This document shows, in pieces, positions 1 through 5,959 of a stretch of DNA of 11,072 nucleotides. Position numbers and translations under genes: made by a program. Below the pieces are notes generated by a model. The model was not told the origin of the DNA. It was given only the letters and a program-made list of their open reading frames with translations, and searched no databases. Where the stretch lies: the NCBI GenBank assembly GCA_002255105.1, contig NJEK01000013.1, positions 1 through 11,072 of the forward strand. Reading direction: 5' to 3'. The first letter of the stretch is position 1; every line of letters begins with the position of its first letter. The stretch comes from Candidatus Wolframiiraptor sp. EX4484-121. GTDB lineage: Archaea; Thermoproteota; Nitrososphaeria_A; Caldarchaeales; Wolframiiraptoraceae.

Positions 1-157
1 TCCCTAAAGAATCCCATTATCCCCCTTGGGAAGCCTAGCGCGAGTCTAGTCGCCTTATCGATTTCTTCCAGGGATGCGGCTCCAAGCTTCACAAGCCTCG
101 CGATTATATTCGCTGATGGGGCTAGGATAGCTAGCGGATCAACTTTCTCCGATAACT

Positions 158-207
158 CCCTCGGCACCTCAGCCCTTCCAGCCCCTCGGCACCTCAGCCC
201 TTCCAGC
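158..207. repeat. 25-bp perfect tandem duplication inside the dehydrogenase gene
   Basis: Copies 158-182 and 183-207 are identical, and two further bases (208-209) match at the same offset. Because 25 is not a multiple of 3, it shifts the minus-strand reading frame and creates a stop at 169-171. Removing one copy restores AEVPRELSEKVDPLAIL in frame with the second C-terminal domain. Confidence 0.95.
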
Positions 208-313
208 CCTCTCCCCAAGATACTTGTAGAATCCTCTTCCAGACGTTCTGCCCCACCATCCCCTCCCATAATATTCCTCGATCAGCGGGCATAGGAGTAT
301 CAGGCTTGGATCT

Positions 314-367
314 CTCTTCTTAACCTCCCTCATGGCCGAGCTCTTCTTAACCTCCCTCATGGCCGAG
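314..367. repeat. 27-bp perfect tandem duplication inside the dehydrogenase gene
   Basis: Copies 314-340 and 341-367 are identical. The duplication is in frame and makes the protein read SAMREVKKSSAMREVKKRDP, where one copy is expected. It lies in the linker after GLDVVY in the first C-terminal domain. Confidence 0.95.
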
Positions 368-1040
368 TACACCACATCCAGCCCGATGTAGTCCATGAGC
401 TCGAACGGGCCCATCGGTAGCCCAACCCTATACTTAATCGCCGAGTCCACCTCGGCTACCTCGGCCTCCCCCCTCTTAACCACCCACGCAGCCTCGTCGA
501 GGATCGGCAGCAATACTCTATTCACGATGAAGGCTGGGAGATCCTTTCTGCAGATCAAGACCTCCTTACGGCGATCCTCAGGGTCTCCTCAGACGTCATC
601 TCGCCCGGAATTATCTCGACAAGCTTTATGATCTGTGGGGGATTGAAGAAGTGTATTCCTATGAATTTATCGGGTCTGCTGGTAGCCGACGCGAGCTCGG
701 TTATCGGTATTGTGCTCGTGTTCGTGGATATTATCGCATGTTGGTTTTCCGGAACGCATTCTATCACTAGGTCCGCGTCCCCAACGGCCTCGGAGATCTC
801 CGTCGAGATCCTTATCCTACCTAAAACGTGCTCTATTTCATCCGCCTCTACAAGCCCCTTGCCCGCGAGCTTTCCTAAACTCCATCTAATCCTGTTCAAC
901 GCCCTCTCTAATGCTCCCAGATCTATGTCCATGAGCTTGACGCCGTAGCCGCTCATGGCCGCGATCTGAGCTATTCCATGCCCCATCCTCCCAGCGCCTA
1001 TCACCGCTACCCTCTCCACCCCGTTTCTCATTTCCGTCAA

Positions 1041-1118
1041 ATCCTCTCAGCAACCCGCCTTAAATCGATATTTGTAAATGGTTATAGGCGTGGAATAGGA
1101 GTATTTCTCGGTGTATAG
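1041..1118. promoter_or_regulatory. divergent promoter gap between the dehydrogenase and the small gene
   Basis: This AT-rich 78-base gap should carry promoters for both flanking genes. On the minus strand ATCGATTTAA (1061-1070) lies about 25-30 bases upstream of the TTG1040/ATG1031 candidates. On the plus strand TATTTGTAAA (1069-1078) and GGTTATAGG (1080-1088) are possible TATA elements. CGCCT (1056-1060) and AGGCG (1086-1090) form an inverted repeat flanking the AT core. No element stands out as decisive. Confidence 0.35.
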
Positions 1119-1121
1119 TTG

Positions 1122-1283
1122 GTGGGGTCGCCTGAAGATCTCTTGAAGAGGATTAGGGGCGTTGGGATAAGGCCGATTCCCCCATCGGATCTAGAGCTTA
1201 TAGTCAGGGAGCTTCAATACCTGAAGATGGAGATCAACAAGATTAAGACCGCGTTGAGGAAGCATGGAATAGAGGTCGATTAA
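1122..1283 (+). CDS. small unrecognised protein, 53 aa
   Basis: I do not recognise this family. The frame opens just after a stop at 1116-1118 and can start at TTG 1119 or GTG 1122; GGTG at 1110-1113 is a suitable ribosome binding site for either, and 1122 is chosen for its better spacing of 8 bases. The product begins VGSPEDLLKRIRGVGIRPIP, then has a helical, heptad-like stretch (LELIVRELQYLKMEINKIKTALRK) and ends HGIEVD. The charged amphipathic C-terminal half suggests a short coiled coil or dimerising helix; there is no signal peptide, membrane segment or cysteine. Codon use (AGG, ATA, AAG, GAG) matches the neighbouring real genes. Its TAA interlocks with the stop of the convergent kinase (TTAA, 1280-1283), exactly as the three other convergent pairs here do, which argues that it is genuine. 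Confidence 0.66.
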   Translation: MGSPEDLLKRIRGVGIRPIPPSDLELIVRELQYLKMEINKIKTALRKHGIEVD

Positions 1284-2161
1284 AACCTCTTCACCCGCTC
1301 GTGGATGAGTTCAGCCCTCCTATAGACCTCCCTCCTAAAATCCTCGGATAATAGTGGCAGGAACCCGTGATCCTCAACGACTATCGACGCGGCAGCCGAT
1401 CCGACCGCTGAGGCCCAATCGATCTCCCCGCTCCTCAGAAATTCCGCTAGGAAGGCTCCGCCGAAGACGTCTCCAGCCCCCGTTGGGTCGACCGTTTTTG
1501 TCTCGTAGATCGGTATGAGAAGTTTCTTGGATCCGTCGCTGACGATCGCCCCCCTTCTTCCCATGGTCAGCAAGATTATCTTCGCGATCCCGTGAAGCCT
1601 CTCAACAATGGCCTCGGGTTCGGCGGCGTCGGTTATCACCCGCCCCTCCTCCATCGATGTCTTCAGCGCCCATAAGCCCGGAAAGTTCAGATCCGTCCTC
1701 ACGAGCTTAACCCTACCCGATTCATCAAATTCTCTGAGGATCCCCTGCGGATCGAGCAAAACCCTATCATGCCGGCTTACAAGCCTCTTGATGTCCTCGA
1801 AGTGTAATTCTCGCGCCACTGGACCTAGGTAGATCGCGTCTCCCCCCACATCTCCGATTTTAATTTCAGGCGCCCTTGCTTTCAGCCACATCTCTCTAAG
1901 GTCTCCAATATTCCTTATCCTAAATCTAGTTGTCTTGGCATTCATGAACTTAACTACCCTTGACATATCCACACCCATGTCCGATAGGATCTTCAGGAAT
2001 TTTTCAGGAAAGTCCTCCCCGATCGCCGAGACCACCCTCACGTTTGAGCCCATCGCCCTCACGGCCAGGGAGGCATAGCATGCGACGCCGCCCATGTTCT
2101 CCAACACCTCACCATCGCAGACTATCTCGTCGATCGTTAAATGTCCTATGACGATGATCAA
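1280..2161 (-). CDS. PfkB-family carbohydrate or nucleoside kinase
   Basis: This is a ribokinase/PfkB-fold kinase of 293 aa, the family's normal length, which transfers the ATP gamma-phosphate to a sugar or nucleoside hydroxyl in the cytoplasm. The N-terminal glycine motif is GGVACYAS (residues 24-31). Other landmarks are DPQG (137-140), TMGRRGAIVSDG (199-210) and the family signature DPTGAGDVFGGAF (225-237), with the anion hole GAGD and D231 as the expected catalytic base. The substrate cannot be read from sequence: neighbouring pyruvate kinase and triosephosphate isomerase make a sugar phosphate tempting, but many archaeal homologues are nucleoside kinases. The start is TTG at 2161; the frame is closed upstream by TGA with no other start, and GGTGATC at 2167-2173 lies 5 bases ahead. 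The stop interlocks with that of the small gene at 1122. Confidence 0.88.
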   Translation of the reverse strand: MIIVIGHLTIDEIVCDGEVLENMGGVACYASLAVRAMGSNVRVVSAIGEDFPEKFLKILSDMGVDMSRVVKFMNAKTTRFRIRNIGDLREMWLKARAPEIKIGDVGGDAIYLGPVARELHFEDIKRLVSRHDRVLLDPQGILREFDESGRVKLVRTDLNFPGLWALKTSMEEGRVITDAAEPEAIVERLHGIAKIILLTMGRRGAIVSDGSKKLLIPIYETKTVDPTGAGDVFGGAFLAEFLRSGEIDWASAVGSAAASIVVEDHGFLPLLSEDFRREVYRRAELIHERVKRF

Positions 2162-2166
2162 ATCTC

Positions 2167-2173
2167 GATCACC
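2167..2173 (-). promoter_or_regulatory. ribosome binding site fixing the TTG start of the PfkB kinase
   Basis: On the minus strand GGTGATC lies 5 bases upstream of TTG 2161 and matches the complement of the conserved 16S 3' end (GGAGGTGATC). It is what makes the non-ATG start credible. Confidence 0.7.
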
Positions 2174-2191
2174 GCGAGTTCACTCATATTC

Positions 2192-2200
2192 AAGATATAC
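2192..2200 (-). promoter_or_regulatory. candidate TATA element for the PfkB kinase
   Basis: On the minus strand the sequence reads GTATATCTT, centred about 35 bases upstream of TTG 2161. A second AT-rich stretch (AATTAATTATACC, minus strand, about 2207-2219) is an alternative that would leave a leader of about 25 bases, more compatible with use of the ribosome binding site. Confidence 0.4.
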
Positions 2201-2247
2201 ATTAAGGTATAATTAATTTTTGAGTCATATGTGGGTTGCGAGGCTTT

Positions 2248-2263
2248 GGGAAAGCATTTTAAC
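2248..2263 (+). promoter_or_regulatory. candidate BRE/TATA for pyruvate kinase
   Basis: GGGAAAG (2248-2254) followed by CATTTTAAC (2255-2263) resembles an archaeal BRE plus a weak TATA box. Initiation about 25 bases downstream, near 2283, would give only a very short leader ahead of the chosen TTG at 2293. The element is weak and the call is tentative. Confidence 0.3.
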
Positions 2264-2292
2264 CAGATCTCTTATTCTTGGGGTGGTGGATC

Positions 2293-3687
2293 TTGAAGAC
2301 CAAGATAGCCGCGACCATCGGACCTTCTTCCCGCTCAGTTGAGATCGTTAAGGCCATGGCCTTAGCCGGAGCGTCCGCATTCAGGATAAACTTCAGCCAC
2401 GGAAGTGTGGATGAATGGCTTAGGTTTGTGAGGGTTGTTAGGGAGGTTGAGGGCGAGGTCGGACGCCATCTGGCCCTGATAGGCGATCTGAGGGGGCCGT
2501 CGGTGAGGATCGGGGATCTCGATGAGCCGATAAGGTTGAGGGCTGGGGATGAAGCCCACCTCGTTTTGGCCGATAGGTTGCCGGGTGGAGGCGATAAGAG
2601 GATCCCGATCCCGAATAAGTCGATTCTCGGAAAGTTTAGGGAAGGCCATATACTCTTGATGGATGATGGGAGGGTGGTTCTCAGGGTTCTCGAAGAGGGT
2701 GGGGAGAGAATCTCCCTCAAGGCTTTAACGGACGCAACCATAACCTCCAGAAAGAACCTAGTGATTCAGGGCAGGGACCTCGAACTTCCGACAATAACCG
2801 AGCGCGAGGTCGAGGCTGTTAGATTCGCCGTCCAAGAGGACTTCGACTACATAGGGTTAAGCTATGTGAGGGAGGCCGAGGACGTCTCGATGCTCAAGGG
2901 CATGCTCCTATCTCTAGGAGCAAAGGATATTGGGATAATAGCGAAGATAGAGACCCCGACCGCGGTGAATAGGCTTGAGGAGATCGTCGACTCCGCCGAC
3001 GTGATCTTGGTCGCGAGGGGAGATCTCGGAATGTATTTTTCGCTCGAGGAGATTCCGAGGCTTCAGGAAAGAATCGTCGATCTATGCATCGAGAGAGGTA
3101 AACCCGTCATAGTAGCGACTCAGATCCTGGGATCCATGGTCGAGAGCCCCATCCCAACTCGCGGAGAGATAATAGATGTGGTCTCAGCGATTAGGCAGGG
3201 AGTCGATGTGTTGATGTTGACCGGTGAGACGGCGATAGGAAAGTATCCTGTCGAGGCAGTCAAGTGGCTTTCGAAGATAATCAAGACATATGAGCCCGAT
3301 ATAACTCCGCAGAGGCGGAGGAAGCTGAGAGACGGGGATGTCAGAGATAGGTTCGCGTATGGGGTGGTCTCCCTAGCCGAGTCTCTGGACGCGGTTATAG
3401 GAGTTTACACGAGGTCGGGTAGGACTGCGATGAGGATAGCGAGCTTCAGACCTAGATGTAGGATATTCTCCGCCTCAAACTCCAAGAGAACCCTGAGAAA
3501 GCTCGCGCTCATCTGGGGGATAGAGTCGATCATGGTCTCCTCGAAGGATTATGAGGAGGGGTTAGATGAACTTCAGTCGAGGATCGAGAGATTGGTCGGA
3601 GGGAAGATCATGGTCTTAACCTATGGACTGAGGGAAGAGCCCCTCCACACGGTGAGGATCGTTCAATCGAGGGAGCTCAAAGCTTAA
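2293..3687 (+). CDS. pyk: pyruvate kinase
   Basis: It catalyses phosphoenolpyruvate + ADP to pyruvate + ATP, the last step of glycolysis, in the cytoplasm. The 464-aa product has the family layout: N-terminal KTKIAATIGPSS and RINFSHGS (active-site Arg and Asn), a B domain from about residue 65 to 150 that includes MDDGR, the pyruvate kinase signature IIAKIETPTAV with catalytic Lys 208, ARGDLGM, KPVIVATQIL, PTRGEI, LTGETAIGKYPVEAV, and a C-terminal domain with YTRSGRTAMRIASFRP. The start is set at TTG 2293 because KTKI follows directly, as in family members, and GGTGG lies 4-7 bases upstream; a TTG at 2278 would overlap that site. In the cation loop the usual TKGPEIRT is LRGPSVRI, like potassium-independent enzymes at three positions but with Ser instead of Glu or Lys. 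The stop interlocks with the convergent exonuclease. Confidence 0.96.
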   Translation: MKTKIAATIGPSSRSVEIVKAMALAGASAFRINFSHGSVDEWLRFVRVVREVEGEVGRHLALIGDLRGPSVRIGDLDEPIRLRAGDEAHLVLADRLPGGGDKRIPIPNKSILGKFREGHILLMDDGRVVLRVLEEGGERISLKALTDATITSRKNLVIQGRDLELPTITEREVEAVRFAVQEDFDYIGLSYVREAEDVSMLKGMLLSLGAKDIGIIAKIETPTAVNRLEEIVDSADVILVARGDLGMYFSLEEIPRLQERIVDLCIERGKPVIVATQILGSMVESPIPTRGEIIDVVSAIRQGVDVLMLTGETAIGKYPVEAVKWLSKIIKTYEPDITPQRRRKLRDGDVRDRFAYGVVSLAESLDAVIGVYTRSGRTAMRIASFRPRCRIFSASNSKRTLRKLALIWGIESIMVSSKDYEEGLDELQSRIERLVGGKIMVLTYGLREEPLHTVRIVQSRELKA

Positions 3688-4244
3688 AGAATTAGTTCAG
3701 GCTGCTTGGCCCTGATTATCGGTAGAAGCCTCTTCAAGACCTTTCTGGTGACCTCAAGATCATCCCTACAATGCGCCTCGATAAGCTTCGCGGCTTCCCT
3801 GTCGCCTCTCAAAGCTTTCAGGTATATGGATGGTATGTCGAATCCCTCAACCCTCAGATCCTTCTTTATCCCGAGGAATCTCGCGACGTGGTAGAGGTCC
3901 GACCTATGAAGCCTGAGATTCTCTCTAACGAACTCGGCCAAATCGACGTGGACGGGTTTCAGCAACTCCTCGGCCGGGAGCTTAAGCTTAAGGGCCCTGG
4001 AGATTAAGAAAGGTATGTCGAATCCCCTGCCGTTCCAGGTGAACATTATATGATAGGTTGAGACCTCTTTCAGGATCCTCTTCAGGATCTTGGCCTCATC
4101 CACGGGCCTCCTAACATAAAACCACCTGAACTCTCCGCCCAGCTCCATGAGCCCTGCTCCGACCAAGTGCCCTATATCTGCATCAAGCGCTGTTGCCTCT
4201 ATATCGAGTATGCAGGCTCTGGGCTTGATCCTCCTACCGGCCAT
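3684..4244 (-). CDS. DEDD-type RNase H-like 3'-5' exonuclease (RNase_H_2/YprB-like)
   Basis: A compact 186-aa single-domain protein of the DEDD exonuclease superfamily. Exo I is LDIEATALD (D14, E16); Exo II is WNGRGFDIPFL (N71, D76); a conserved HVDL follows at 99-102; Exo III is HCRDDLEVTRKVL, with H158 and D162 spaced as in DEDDh/y enzymes. All four acidic metal ligands are present, so it should be active on single-stranded DNA or RNA ends with two divalent metals. The overall shape (WNGRGFDIPFL, HR.DL, HCRDD) matches the RNase_H_2 family, also resembling the proofreading domain of family B polymerases but without polymerase. The true substrate is unknown. It is monocistronic, starts with ATG 4244 about 26 bases after a TATA element (probably leaderless), and overlaps the end of pyruvate kinase by 4 bases. 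Confidence 0.85.
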   Translation of the reverse strand: MAGRRIKPRACILDIEATALDADIGHLVGAGLMELGGEFRWFYVRRPVDEAKILKRILKEVSTYHIMFTWNGRGFDIPFLISRALKLKLPAEELLKPVHVDLAEFVRENLRLHRSDLYHVARFLGIKKDLRVEGFDIPSIYLKALRGDREAAKLIEAHCRDDLEVTRKVLKRLLPIIRAKQPELIL

Positions 4245-4262
4245 GCATGAAAACTGTTCTCC

Positions 4263-4278
4263 AACGATATTAATCGTT
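4263..4278. repeat. inverted repeat over the exonuclease TATA box
   Basis: AACGAT (4263-4268) and ATCGTT (4273-4278) are perfect complements around a 4-base centre, ATTA. The repeat covers the candidate TATA element of the exonuclease gene, so a protein bound there would be placed to block it. It could be coincidence in an AT-rich promoter. Confidence 0.5.
4267..4274 (-). promoter_or_regulatory. TATA element for the exonuclease gene
   Basis: On the minus strand the sequence reads ATTAATAT, centred about 26 bases upstream of ATG 4244. That spacing predicts initiation at or next to the start codon and a leaderless mRNA; no ribosome binding site is seen upstream. Confidence 0.55.
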
Positions 4279-4291
4279 CAACCCGGTTGAA
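4277..4291. promoter_or_regulatory. perfect 15-bp palindrome, candidate operator
   Basis: TTCAACC (4277-4283), C (4284) and GGTTGAA (4285-4291) make a perfect 7-1-7 palindrome lying between two outward-facing TATA elements. A dimeric repressor bound here would touch both the exonuclease and the aIF2B-TIM promoters. The structure is seen directly; the operator role is inferred. Confidence 0.5.
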
Positions 4292-4294
4292 GGC

Positions 4295-4304
4295 TTAATA
4301 ATAT
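4295..4304 (+). promoter_or_regulatory. TATA element for the aIF2B-TIM operon
   Basis: TTAATAATAT is centred about 28 bases upstream of TTG 4328, which predicts initiation near the start codon. The AGGAG at 4322-4326 is too close to the TTG to act as a normal ribosome binding site, so leaderless translation fits better. Confidence 0.55.
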
Positions 4305-4327
4305 CTAGATGGGGATGTTTTAGGAGA

Positions 4328-5254
4328 TTGAGCGCGGAGAGCTTAGTTAAGGAGATCATAGAAGACAGAGAAAGCGGGGCATCGCAGCTCACGATCAAAG
4401 CGGCGACCCTCTTCCTAAAACTCCTAGAGAGAAAACCGACTATGAGAGAGGTTTCAAGGCTCGCGAGACTCTTGGCTGAAGCCAGGCCAAGCATGCCCTC
4501 GATCGCGAACCTGGCATACGTGGTTCTCGGAAACGTTGAGAGGCTGACGTCGGCTGGGATGGGATTGGAGGAGGCCGTCGAGGCCGCCGTTAGATCCGCG
4601 GTCAAGGATTATCAGCGTAGGCTGAAAGATACGATTAGGGAGGCGGCTAAGCTCCTCTCAGGATATAGGTGCATTCTAACCCACAGCTATAGCTCAACCC
4701 TGGCGACGGCGATAGAGCTATGCGAAGACCTGAAGATAATCGCGACCGAGTCTAGACCTGGATTCGAGGGAGTCAGGCTCGCCGAGAGATTGGCTTCGAG
4801 CGGGTTCGACGTGACCCTGATCGTGGACTCGGCCGCCTCCTATATCTTGGAGAGGGGGGAGGTCGACGCGGTAGTGGTTGGATGCGACGCCATACTCGAC
4901 GACTGCTCCATCGTCAATAAGATCGGAACCAGGATGATCGCCTTGGCGGCGAGGGAGACCGGGACGCCATTCCACGTTGTAACGGATCTCTGGAAGGCGG
5001 CCGTCCATGGATTCTCATTTGAGGAGCATCCGCCCGAGGAGGTTTTTGGCAGGAAGGTTGAGGAGATAAATGTCAGGAACCCATATTTTGAGAGGATCCC
5101 GCCGAAGCTTGTGTCGAAGTTTATAACGGATGAAGGCGTATTGACTTCGAGGATGCTTAAGGAGAAGCTCCTAGAGCTGTGGGGCAGCCTATCGCCGAGG
5201 CCCCGCCGAGGAGTTCTCAGCAAAAACTTATCAAGTGATCTTTTCAGACTTTAA
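4328..5254 (+). CDS. aIF2B/eIF2B alpha-beta-delta family protein (not a clear ribose-1,5-bisphosphate isomerase)
   Basis: A 308-aa member of the family shared by eIF2B regulatory subunits, methylthioribose-1-phosphate isomerase and archaeal ribose-1,5-bisphosphate isomerase. An N-terminal helical domain contains MPSIANLAYVVL (56-67). The Rossmann-like domain has ILTHSYSST (116-124), TESRPGFEG (140-148), VVVGCDAI (182-189), NKIGT (197-201) and the C-terminal NPYFERIPPKLVSKFITDEG. The sugar-phosphate isomerases carry Cys in THCNS/THCN; here it is THSYS, so the catalytic Cys is Ser 120, while the Asp of the G-x-D motif (D187) is kept. This looks more like the regulatory or ligand-binding branch than a classical isomerase. 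About 20 extra basic residues close the protein. The start is TTG 4328, the only start open in frame. Triosephosphate isomerase follows after 3 bases. Confidence 0.84.
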   Translation: MSAESLVKEIIEDRESGASQLTIKAATLFLKLLERKPTMREVSRLARLLAEARPSMPSIANLAYVVLGNVERLTSAGMGLEEAVEAAVRSAVKDYQRRLKDTIREAAKLLSGYRCILTHSYSSTLATAIELCEDLKIIATESRPGFEGVRLAERLASSGFDVTLIVDSAASYILERGEVDAVVVGCDAILDDCSIVNKIGTRMIALAARETGTPFHVVTDLWKAAVHGFSFEEHPPEEVFGRKVEEINVRNPYFERIPPKLVSKFITDEGVLTSRMLKEKLLELWGSLSPRPRRGVLSKNLSSDLFRL

Positions 5255-5257
5255 GCG

Positions 5258-5959
5258 ATGAGGAAGATAAGTTTTCCACTTATAGCTCTAAACTTCAAGA
5301 CCTATGCCCAGGCATTCGGGGAGAACGCCGTAAGGCTGGCGAAGATAGCGGAGGAGGTCTCGGAGCAATTCGGGATAACGATAGCTGTGGCGCCGCCGAC
5401 GATCGATCTGGCGAGGGTTGCTTCGGAGGTCAAGATACCCGTCTTCGCCCAGCATGTCGATCCATATAAGCCTGGAAGCCACACGGGCTCGATTTTAGCC
5501 GAGGATGTTAAGGCCGCCGGAGCCGTCGGATCCCTGATAAACCACTCGGAGCATAGGCTTAGGCTCGCGGACATAGGTATGGTCTTGGAGAGGCTTAGGG
5601 AGAATGATCTCATCTCCCTACTCTGCACGGACACGGTTGAGACCACCAAGGCCGGAGCCGCCCTCTCGCCGGATATGCTCGCGATCGAGCCCCCGGAGCT
5701 TATCGGGACGGGGATACCGGTCTCAAAGGCCAAGCCCGAGGTGGTTAGGGGAGCTGTTCAAGCGGTTCAAAAGATCAATCCAGATGTCCACGTCCTATGC
5801 GGAGCCGGGATCTCGACCGGAGATGATGTCGCCAGAGCCATAGAGCTTGGGACGGAGGGGGTCTTGCTGGCCAGCGCCTATGTCAAGGCTAAGGATCCTA
5901 AGATGGTCTTGATAGATATGGCTAGGGAGGCCTTAAAGGGCTGGGAGAGGAGGACTTAG
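5258..5959 (+). CDS. tpiA: triosephosphate isomerase
   Basis: It interconverts dihydroxyacetone phosphate and glyceraldehyde 3-phosphate in glycolysis and gluconeogenesis. At 233 aa it has the short archaeal form (about 225 aa, against about 250 in bacteria). Catalytic residues are all visible: N12 and K14 in LNFKTY, H96 in INHSEHR, E144 in AIEPPELIGTG. The phosphate-gripping loop GTGIPVSKAKPE (150-161) and the phosphate-binding CGAGISTG (181-188) and GVLLASAYV (201-209) match archaeal enzymes closely. ATG 5258 begins 3 bases after the aIF2B-like stop, so the two are almost certainly co-transcribed and probably coupled in translation; no strong separate ribosome binding site is seen. The TAG interlocks with the stop of the convergent JAMM gene (TTAG, 5956-5959). 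Confidence 0.97.
   Translation: MRKISFPLIALNFKTYAQAFGENAVRLAKIAEEVSEQFGITIAVAPPTIDLARVASEVKIPVFAQHVDPYKPGSHTGSILAEDVKAAGAVGSLINHSEHRLRLADIGMVLERLRENDLISLLCTDTVETTKAGAALSPDMLAIEPPELIGTGIPVSKAKPEVVRGAVQAVQKINPDVHVLCGAGISTGDDVARAIELGTEGVLLASAYVKAKDPKMVLIDMAREALKGWERRT

Larger units (their letters stand above)
1..1040 (-). pseudogene. 3-hydroxyacyl-CoA dehydrogenase, disrupted and cut by the window edge
   Basis: The family oxidises L-3-hydroxyacyl-CoA to 3-ketoacyl-CoA with NAD+ in fatty-acid or related CoA-thioester metabolism. The first part (1040 to 555) has the Rossmann motif GAGRMGHGIAQ, then VIECVPEN, NTSTIPITELAS and HFFNPPQIIKLVEII. It runs out of frame after TSEETLRIAV. The sequence resumes in another frame as EVLICRKDLPAFIVNRVL and GLPMGPFELMDYIGLDVVY, the C-terminal domain, then shifts again near 183-207 and continues to base 1 as a second C-terminal repeat (ANIIARLVKLGAASLEEIDKA). 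Four lesions are visible: about 15-20 residues missing after PEN (near 740-745), about 8 residues missing with a frameshift (near 565-569), an in-frame 27-bp tandem duplication (314-367) and a frameshifting 25-bp tandem duplication (158-207). The start is TTG at 1040 or ATG at 1031. Codons otherwise look intact, so decay is recent, or the assembly is wrong here. The gene continues beyond the window. Confidence 0.88.

Noticed and set aside
158..367. Tandem copies near the left edge as a CRISPR array or minisatellite
   Set aside because: There are only two adjacent copies of each unit, with no spacers, and both units read as dehydrogenase codons. They are local duplications inside a gene.
550..575. 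Programmed frameshift joining the two parts of the dehydrogenase
   Set aside because: There is no slippery run, and about 8 family residues are missing at the junction. Further lesions elsewhere in the same gene fit decay better.
395..948. Plus-strand open frames opposite the dehydrogenase (78 and 106 codons)
   Set aside because: Serine-rich, low-complexity translations opposite a gene with clear motifs; they are antisense shadows.
2278..2292. Earlier TTG start (2278) for pyruvate kinase, adding MGWWI
   Set aside because: The extra residues have no family counterpart and would be encoded by the GGTGGTGG ribosome binding site of the TTG at 2293.
2259..2741. 160-codon minus-strand frame opposite pyruvate kinase
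   Set aside because: It has no recognisable motif, is rich in Ser, Pro and Leu, and lies wholly over a well-supported gene.
4328..5254. Calling the aIF2B-like protein a ribose-1,5-bisphosphate isomerase (e2b2) or methylthioribose-1-phosphate isomerase
   Set aside because: The catalytic Cys of those enzymes (THCN) is Ser here. The looser family name is safer.
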